From Bacillota bacterium (GTDB taxonomy: Bacteria > Bacillota > Clostridia > Peptostreptococcales > Anaerovoracaceae): a stretch of DNA of 11,662 nt. Positions 6,541-11,662 of this stretch are shown here, one piece after another (position 1 is the first letter of the stretch; each line of letters opens with the position of its first letter). Below the pieces are notes generated by a model. It worked only from the letters and a program-made list of their open reading frames with translations, was not told where the DNA came from and ran no database searches. The translations under genes and the position numbers were made by a program. Location of the stretch: positions 1-11,662 of the forward strand of contig JAEEVI010000176.1 in the NCBI GenBank assembly GCA_016287035.1, given 5' to 3'.

Positions 6541-8964
6541 ATGGCGGCAACTGAGAAGACCCGCACCCTGGAGGATCTCTACCCGGGGCAGCGGGGGACG
6601 ATAAGCTCCGTGGGCAACAAATCCGCGTCCGTGAAGCGCAGGCTCGTGGACATGGGACTCACGCCCGGCACGGAGATACTGGTAAAAAAGATAGCGCCGT
6701 TCGGCGATCCGATAGAGGTATGCCTGCGCGGTTACGAGCTCTCCATACGCAAGGAGGACGCGCGGCAGATAGAAATGACCAGCGCGGCCGCGGAGCGGAA
6801 AAGGAAAAAGCTCCCCGCACATACGCTCTCCCGCGAGACGCTCATGCAGATGAACCTCGAACACGCCCACGAATACGAGGAGCATCCGGCGCGCTACGAC
6901 CATGAGGCGCACGACGCCAGAAGGATGTACATCGCCCTCGCGGGCAACCCCAACTGCGGCAAGACCACGCTGTTCAACGCTCTCACCGGCTCGAACCAGT
7001 ACGTGGGGAACTGGCCGGGAGTGACCGTCGAGAAGAAGGAGGGCACGGCGAAGATAGGCGACCGCGAAGTCACCATCGTCGACCTGCCCGGCATATATTC
7101 GCTCTCCCCGTACTCAATGGAGGAGATTGTCACGCGCGATTACATCATCGGCGCGGGTGAGGGAGAGCAGCCGCCCGACGCGATCATCGACATCGTCGAC
7201 GCCACAAACATAGAGCGCAACATGTATCTGACGATACAGCTCCTGGAGCTGGAGCGCCCGATGGTCGTCGCGCTGAACTTCATGGACGAGGCGAGAAAGG
7301 CGGGCGACGAGATAGACGTCGCCAGGATGTCCAAGGAACTGGGCGTCCCGGTAGTGCCGATCTCAGCTAAAACGGGGGAGAATCTGGACGAACTTCTGCA
7401 GGTCGCGCACATGCAGATGCACGTGGGCTTCAATCTCGAGCCCGACGACCTGTACGACGAGTATACCCATGAGATACATCACCGCGTGGGAGCGCTCATC
7501 CATGACCGCGCATACGCTGTCAGGCTCCCTGCCCACTGGGCGTCGATAAAGCTCCTCGAAGGAGACTACATAGTCGAAAAGGCGCTGGATCTCGATGAAG
7601 AGACCAAAAGCCGTGTCGAGGAGATCGCAAGGGAGTACGAGAGCTCCAGCGATCTCGGCGACCGCGAGACGCTCATAGCGGACAGCCGCTACGCGTATAT
7701 AGAGAACATAGTCAAGATGTCCGTCAAGAAAGGACGCGCGCCGGACGCGGCGACGGTCAGCGACAGGATCGACAGGATCGTGACCCATAAGGTGTTCGCC
7801 GTTCCCGTGTTCCTGCTCACGATGCTGATCGTTTTCGCCATAACGTTCGGTCCGGTGGGTTCCTGGCTGTCGGACGGAGTCGCCTATCTCATCGACAGCG
7901 TGGTCGCTGTGTGGCTGAGGAGAGGCCTCGAGTCCCTGTCCGTGGCGGGATGGCTCGTGAGCCTCATATGCGACGGCATCGTCTCGGGCGTCGGCGGCGT
8001 CCTGACCTTCCTTCCTCAGATCGCGCTCCTGTTCCTCTTCCTGTCGCTCCTGGAGGATTCCGGATACATGTCCAGGGCCGCCTTCATAATGGACCGGCTG
8101 ATGCGCCGCTTCGGCCTCTCGGGCAAGGCGTTCATACCGATGCTCATGGGCTTCGGCTGCAGCGTGCCGGCCGTCATGGGCGCCCGCACGATGGAGAACG
8201 AGAAGGACAGACGCATGACGATAATGCTCATCCCGTTCATGAGCTGCACCGCAAAGCTGCCGGTCTACGGACTTATAACGTCGGCGTTCTTCGGAGCGTG
8301 GTCGGGGCTCGTCGTCTTCTGTCTGTACGTCCTCGGCCTTCTGATGGCGGTCGTATCCGGACTGATATTCAAAAACACCCTGTTCAAGGGCGAAGACGCG
8401 GCTTTCGTTCTGGAACTTCCGCCGTACAGGATGCCTTCGTTGCACAACACGATCCTCCACGTCTGGGAGAAAGTGAAGGGCTTCCTCGTGAAGGCCGGAA
8501 CGGTCCTGCTTCTGATGAGCATCGTGCTGTGGTTCCTCCAGAGCTTCGATATACGCCTGCATATGACTGAGGACGCGTCGGAGAGCATACTAGCCGCCAT
8601 AGGCAACTTTATCGCTCCCGTGTTCAAGCCGCAGGGCTTCCCGGTATGGCAGGCGGCGGTCGCGCTCCTGACAGGTTTCGTCGCGAAGGAGGCGGTTGTC
8701 TCCTCCCTCAGCATGTTCTACGGCTTTTCCATCACAGCCGCGGGCGCCGCGGTAGCTTCCGCGATGACGGGCTTTACCCCGCTGTCGGCCCTCTCGTTCC
8801 TCGTGTTCGTGCTTCTGTACGTCCCGTGCGTCGCCGCCGTAACGGCGATCCGCAAGGAGATGAACAGCCTCAAGTGGACAGGGATGTCCGTAGCATGGCA
8901 GATAATCGTCGCGTATATCGTGTCCGCTCTGGTGTATCAGGCGGGCAGGCTGCTGGGGTTCTGA
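6541..8964 (+). CDS. feoB: FeoA-FeoB fusion, ferrous iron transporter
   Basis: The protein imports Fe2+ across the cytoplasmic membrane, powered or gated by its nucleotide-binding domain. It has 807 residues. The N-terminal FeoA SH3-like domain (about 8-80) shows VKRRLVDMGLTPGTEI and LRGYELSIRK. A hinge (about 81-128) holds six histidines (94, 108, 110, 115, 121, 124). The FeoB G domain follows, with G1 GNPNCGKT (135-142), G2 Thr162, G3 DLPG (181-184), G4 NFMD (246-249) and G5 SAK (275-277), then a helical regulatory domain to about 410. The membrane core (about 415-800) has two gate motifs, GFGCSVPAVMGART (537-550) and MSCTAKLPVYG (567-577). The ATG at 6541 has AGAGGA about 10 bases upstream; the open frame before it overlaps ychF and is not coding. 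FeoA is normally a separate protein of about 75 residues; fusions are known but less common. No Fur-type box was found upstream. Confidence 0.96.
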   Translation: MAATEKTRTLEDLYPGQRGTISSVGNKSASVKRRLVDMGLTPGTEILVKKIAPFGDPIEVCLRGYELSIRKEDARQIEMTSAAAERKRKKLPAHTLSRETLMQMNLEHAHEYEEHPARYDHEAHDARRMYIALAGNPNCGKTTLFNALTGSNQYVGNWPGVTVEKKEGTAKIGDREVTIVDLPGIYSLSPYSMEEIVTRDYIIGAGEGEQPPDAIIDIVDATNIERNMYLTIQLLELERPMVVALNFMDEARKAGDEIDVARMSKELGVPVVPISAKTGENLDELLQVAHMQMHVGFNLEPDDLYDEYTHEIHHRVGALIHDRAYAVRLPAHWASIKLLEGDYIVEKALDLDEETKSRVEEIAREYESSSDLGDRETLIADSRYAYIENIVKMSVKKGRAPDAATVSDRIDRIVTHKVFAVPVFLLTMLIVFAITFGPVGSWLSDGVAYLIDSVVAVWLRRGLESLSVAGWLVSLICDGIVSGVGGVLTFLPQIALLFLFLSLLEDSGYMSRAAFIMDRLMRRFGLSGKAFIPMLMGFGCSVPAVMGARTMENEKDRRMTIMLIPFMSCTAKLPVYGLITSAFFGAWSGLVVFCLYVLGLLMAVVSGLIFKNTLFKGEDAAFVLELPPYRMPSLHNTILHVWEKVKGFLVKAGTVLLLMSIVLWFLQSFDIRLHMTEDASESILAAIGNFIAPVFKPQGFPVWQAAVALLTGFVAKEAVVSSLSMFYGFSITAAGAAVASAMTGFTPLSALSFLVFVLLYVPCVAAVTAIRKEMNSLKWTGMSVAWQIIVAYIVSALVYQAGRLLGF

Positions 8965-8973
8965 GCACGCCGG

Positions 8974-8999
8974 TTTTATTGACAACATTGTCAATAAAA
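8974..8999. promoter_or_regulatory. Perfect 26-base palindrome, probable operator of the transporter gene
   Basis: The 12-base arm TTTTATTGACAA is repeated exactly inverted after a 2-base centre (CA). It begins 10 bases after the feoAB stop and covers the -35 box and most of the spacer of the downstream promoter. It is AT-rich with no GC stem, and a 2-base centre makes it a poor RNA terminator. This favours binding of a dimeric repressor. The core can be read as TTGAC-N6-GTCAA, but I cannot assign a regulator family. Confidence 0.7.
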
Positions 9000-9007
9000 T
9001 ATATACT
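8979..9007 (+). promoter_or_regulatory. Promoter of the DASS transporter gene
   Basis: TTGACA (8979-8984), a 17-base spacer and TATACT (9002-9007) form a near-consensus sigma-A-type promoter. Transcription would start near 9014 with a leader of about 64 bases. The leader carries a short GC-rich repeat (CCGG-ACG-CCGG, near 9016-9026) but no clear riboswitch. The palindrome at 8974-8999 overlaps the -35 box and spacer, so a bound protein there would block polymerase. Confidence 0.8.
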
Positions 9008-9077
9008 AAACTGCGGCCGGACGCCGGTATAAAAGGGTCCCCGCCGCCTATGCTTCATACGAAAGTGAGGCCTGAAC

Positions 9078-10466
9078 GTGAAAAGAAACAAGCTGATAGG
9101 CATTGCCGCCGCAGTCGTTATCATAGCCGCGTCGTTCCTTATCCCCGCCGCGGAATCGGGAGCGAGGGCGGGCGTGACCGCGATCGCAATGGCAGTCGCC
9201 CTTCTGGTCATAATTCTCACCAAAGCGATACATCCCGTAACGGCGTGCGTACTGTGCATAGTCCTGATGCCGCTGCTCGGGATAACCAAAGGCTTTTCCG
9301 GGGCGCTCTCCGGCTTTGCCACGCGGGTGCCGCTGTTCGTCATAGCCTCCGCGGCCTTCGCGCAGGCTTATGCAAAGATACCGCTTTCGCGCCGCATACT
9401 CGTCATGCTGCTCAAGTCGTTCGGCAAGAGCATAAAGAGCATGCTCCTCACGATGATGCTCGGCGCCGCGATCCTCTCCTCGATAACTTCCAACATGGCC
9501 ACCTGCGCCATCTTCATGGCCATAGCGCTCAGCTTCCTCGACCTCTATCACGAAGACGGCCAGCGCCAGCGCGCCGGACGCGCTTTCATGGTGGGCATCC
9601 CCGTCGCCACTATGATCGGCGGCATGATAACCCCGGTCGGGAGCTCTCTCAACGTCTACGCCATTACGATGCTCGAAAAGCTGACCGGCAACAGCATATC
9701 TTTCGTACAGTGGCTGTGCGCCGGGATCCCGCTCGCGATATTCGCGCTGCCCGTGGCATGGATACTCATCCTCAAGATCTTCGCTCCGCGTGAGGTCGAC
9801 GCTGGAACGATGCGTTCGTTCCTGAACTCCCTCGCCGTGCCGGACGAAGTCAGCGCGCAGGAAAAGAAGGTCCTCGTGATAACGGGAGCTATGGTGATCC
9901 TCTGGATCGCTTCCTCCTGGATCCCCGCTCTGGACATCGTGATGGTATCGCTGCTTGGAGCATGCGTGTTCTTCCTCCCCGGGATCCGCATCCTGGACAT
10001 GAAGAACTTCCTGCGGGATATGGACTGGAACCCCTTCTTCCTCGCGGGAACGCTCATGTCGCTCAGCGGAGCCATGGCTGACGCCGGGATAGTGAACGCC
10101 CTGGCCGGAACGCTCGGACATCCCCACTTCGCCGCAGTGCCGGCCGTCGCGGTATGCGCCCTTCTCACGTTCGTCCTGCTGGCTCTCCTGCCTTCGGCCC
10201 CGGTCATCATGGTGATCGCGGCGCCTCTGCTCTGCGCGTTCTCCGCCGCATGCGGGCTGTCGCCCGCTGTAGCGGTCATGACGCTGGGTCTCTGCGCATG
10301 CAACTGCTATCTCCTTCCGAAGGACGCGGTGACCCGTCTCACCTACGAGACCGAAAACTACACGCCCGCAGATATGATAAGGGTCACGCTCCCGCTCCAG
10401 ATCTGGCTCGTGATAATCATCAGCCTCTGGGTGCCGGTGGTCGCGAAGATCTGCAGATTCATCTGA
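9078..10466 (+). CDS. DASS/SLC13-like anion symporter family permease
   Basis: This integral membrane transporter resembles the divalent anion:sodium symporters (di- or tricarboxylates, sulfate) in the wider ion-transporter superfamily. It has 462 residues with about 11-12 hydrophobic segments, a normal size. The best family evidence is the hairpin and helix SSITSNMATCAIFMAIALSF (134-153), followed by GGMITPVGSSLNVYAI (181-196), which resembles the TPxGTxxN stretch of the family. A second, weaker half-repeat lies at LPSAPVIMV (371-379). Both Ser-Asn-Thr signature sites are altered (SNM at 138-140, SAP at 373-375), so substrate or coupling ion may differ from the well-studied members. The start is GTG with GAGG seven bases upstream. 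It has its own promoter with an overlapping palindrome, and the CofE-like gene follows 60 bases downstream. Substrate unknown. Confidence 0.82.
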   Translation: MKRNKLIGIAAAVVIIAASFLIPAAESGARAGVTAIAMAVALLVIILTKAIHPVTACVLCIVLMPLLGITKGFSGALSGFATRVPLFVIASAAFAQAYAKIPLSRRILVMLLKSFGKSIKSMLLTMMLGAAILSSITSNMATCAIFMAIALSFLDLYHEDGQRQRAGRAFMVGIPVATMIGGMITPVGSSLNVYAITMLEKLTGNSISFVQWLCAGIPLAIFALPVAWILILKIFAPREVDAGTMRSFLNSLAVPDEVSAQEKKVLVITGAMVILWIASSWIPALDIVMVSLLGACVFFLPGIRILDMKNFLRDMDWNPFFLAGTLMSLSGAMADAGIVNALAGTLGHPHFAAVPAVAVCALLTFVLLALLPSAPVIMVIAAPLLCAFSAACGLSPAVAVMTLGLCACNCYLLPKDAVTRLTYETENYTPADMIRVTLPLQIWLVIIISLWVPVVAKICRFI

Positions 10467-10472
10467 TGTGAT

Positions 10473-10497
10473 TACCGCCCTGGCGGCGGTATTTCAT
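10473..10497 (+). terminator. Weak hairpin after the transporter gene
   Basis: A 7-base-pair stem (TACCGCC with GGCGGTA) and 5-base loop lie 6 bases after the transporter stop, followed only by TTTCATAAAT. The T tract is short, so it would at most lower expression of the downstream gene rather than end the transcript. No separate promoter was recognised between 10467 and 10526. Confidence 0.4.
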
Positions 10498-10526
10498 AAA
10501 TCTCTGACATTCCTGGAGGAGTCACA

Positions 10527-11662
10527 ATGAGAACAGTAGGAACAGTATCCAGAGGTATCCGCGCCCCGATCATCAGGGAAGGCGACGATCTCGCCGCCAT
10601 CGTGGCGGAAAGCGTCCTGAACGCTTCAAAGTGCGAGGGGTTCCCCCTGAACGACAGGGACGTCGTCGCGGTGACTGAATCCGTCGTCGCGCGCGCCGCG
10701 GGAAACTACGCCTCCATCGACGCGGTATCGAAAGACGTCGCCGCCAAGATCGGAAGCGACACGGTCGGCGTCATATTCCCGATCCTCTCGCGCAACCGCT
10801 TCGCCATTTGCCTGCGCGGCATCGCGAAGGGCATGAAAAAGATATACCTCATGCTCAGCTACCCCTCCGACGAGGTGGGCAACCATCTCTTCGACGAGGA
10901 TCTGCTGGACGAGAAGGAGGTCAACCCCTGGAGCGACGTGCTCAGCGAGGAGCAGTACAGGGCCGCCTTCGGGTATCCGGTGCATCCGTTCACCGGCATC
11001 GATTACGTATCCTACTATCTCGAGCTCATCCGCGGATGCGGCTGCGAGGCCGAGGTCATATTCGCGAACCACGCGGAGGCGATACTCGACTATACGAAGA
11101 ACGTCATCGCCTGCGATATCCACACCCGTGCCCGCACGAAGCGCAGGCTGCTCAAGGCAGGCGCCGAGAAGGTGCTGAGCATGGACGACATCCTCACGGA
11201 GCCTGTCGACGGCAGCGGATTCAACAGCAAGTACGGTCTGCTCGGCTCCAACAAAGCGACCGAAGAGACGATAAAGCTTTTCCCGAACGACAGCCAGTGG
11301 CTCGTTGAGGACATACAGAAAAAACTGTTCGAGGCGACCGGTAAGACCATCGAAGTAATGGTCTACGGCGACGGCGCTTTTAAGGATCCCGTCGGTAAGA
11401 TATGGGAGCTGGCCGATCCGGTCGTATCCCCGGCATATACCGCGGGCCTCGCGGGAACGCCCAACGAACTGAAACTCAAGTATCTCGCGGACAACGATTT
11501 CGCAGGCCTCTCCGGCGATGAGCTCAAGGCGGCGATCAAGGAGTCCATACAGAAGAAGGACGCAGACCTCAAGGGAAATATGGCCTCCGAAGGCACCACG
11601 CCCCGCCAGCTCACGGATCTTATAGGTTCGCTGTGCGACCTGACCTCCGGCTCGGGCGACAA
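10527..11662 (+). CDS. Coenzyme F420-0:L-glutamate ligase-like protein (CofE family), 3' end cut by window edge
   Basis: CofE enzymes attach glutamate to F420-0 with GTP; this is a long homologue whose true substrate is unknown. The ATG at 10527 has GGAGGAG five to six bases upstream, and 378 codons run open to the window edge. Family features are an N-terminal stretch MRTVGTVSRGIRAPIIREGDD, with DRDVVAVTESVVARAAGN (43-60), where CofE has its GDVVVVTSKVVSKAEG-like segment. Further conserved-looking stretches are FPILSRNRFAICLRGIA (84-100), FNSKYGLLGSNKA (232-244) and VYGDGAFKDPVGKIWELADP (279-298). Classical CofE has about 250 residues. As I recall it, the long form in Firmicutes has about 400 residues, so only some 20 appear to be missing. 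No other F420 gene is visible. It is probably transcribed with the transporter upstream. Family assignment is fairly firm, function open. Confidence 0.82.
   Translation, partial: MRTVGTVSRGIRAPIIREGDDLAAIVAESVLNASKCEGFPLNDRDVVAVTESVVARAAGNYASIDAVSKDVAAKIGSDTVGVIFPILSRNRFAICLRGIAKGMKKIYLMLSYPSDEVGNHLFDEDLLDEKEVNPWSDVLSEEQYRAAFGYPVHPFTGIDYVSYYLELIRGCGCEAEVIFANHAEAILDYTKNVIACDIHTRARTKRRLLKAGAEKVLSMDDILTEPVDGSGFNSKYGLLGSNKATEETIKLFPNDSQWLVEDIQKKLFEATGKTIEVMVYGDGAFKDPVGKIWELADPVVSPAYTAGLAGTPNELKLKYLADNDFAGLSGDELKAAIKESIQKKDADLKGNMASEGTTPRQLTDLIGSLCDLTSGSGD

Noticed and set aside
7363..8562. Open frame of 399 codons on the minus strand
   Set aside because: It is antisense to the FeoB membrane core and rich in His, Arg, Glu and Asp, the usual reverse image of hydrophobic codons.
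8974..8999. The AT-rich palindrome as the feoAB terminator
   Set aside because: The centre is only two bases and the stem is nearly all A/T with no U run after it, so it would terminate poorly. It also overlaps a near-consensus promoter.
9048..10127. Open frame of 359 codons on the minus strand
   Set aside because: It is antisense to the transporter gene, with the same mirror-image composition and no start context.
1..11662. Mobile elements, CRISPR arrays, tRNA or rRNA genes, frameshifted genes
   Set aside because: No direct-repeat array, transposase motif, tRNA-like cloverleaf or broken frame was seen. All recognised genes are full length except the two cut by the window edges.

Overview
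The window looks like ordinary chromosomal DNA from an anaerobic bacterium, most likely a GC-rich member of the Bacillota (Clostridia), with Synergistota as an alternative. This is inference. The basis is strong AGGAGG-type ribosome sites, clean TTGACA/-10 promoters, frequent ATA (Ile) and AGG (Arg) codons in otherwise GC-rich genes, a short archaeal/eukaryotic-type prolyl-tRNA synthetase, a ferrous-iron FeoA-FeoB fusion, a family I acyl-CoA:acetate-type CoA-transferase and a CofE-like ligase of a long type that I recall from Firmicutes. I see no mobile element, CRISPR array, tRNA or rRNA.

Layout: the window splits into two divergent halves around 5191-5371. The left half reads leftward. A three-gene operon (dusB, an ECF sigma factor, its zinc-finger anti-sigma factor) is coupled by overlaps of 4 and 8 bases and closed by a strong terminator. 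A second unit follows, proS and then a CoA-transferase gene that runs off the left edge. The right half reads rightward: ychF, a feoA-feoB fusion gene, a DASS-type transporter with its own promoter and operator-like palindrome, and a CofE-like ligase gene cut by the right edge.

How the genes work together: the sigma/anti-sigma pair is a classic membrane-signalled transcription switch, here co-expressed with a tRNA-modifying enzyme. ProRS and YchF are translation-linked housekeeping genes, FeoAB imports Fe2+, and the CoA-transferase points to fermentative short-chain acid metabolism. The transporter and ligase are probably co-transcribed under one repressible promoter. Their joint function is unknown and they are the least explained part of the window.

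Every gap between genes is shorter than 200 bases, and each is described by a promoter, hairpin or terminator entry or in a neighbouring gene's entry. I found no convincing wholly new system. The points most worth checking are the perfect 26-base palindrome over the transporter promoter, the transporter-ligase pair, a possible CTG start of the sigma factor, and the histidine-rich hinge of the FeoA-FeoB fusion.
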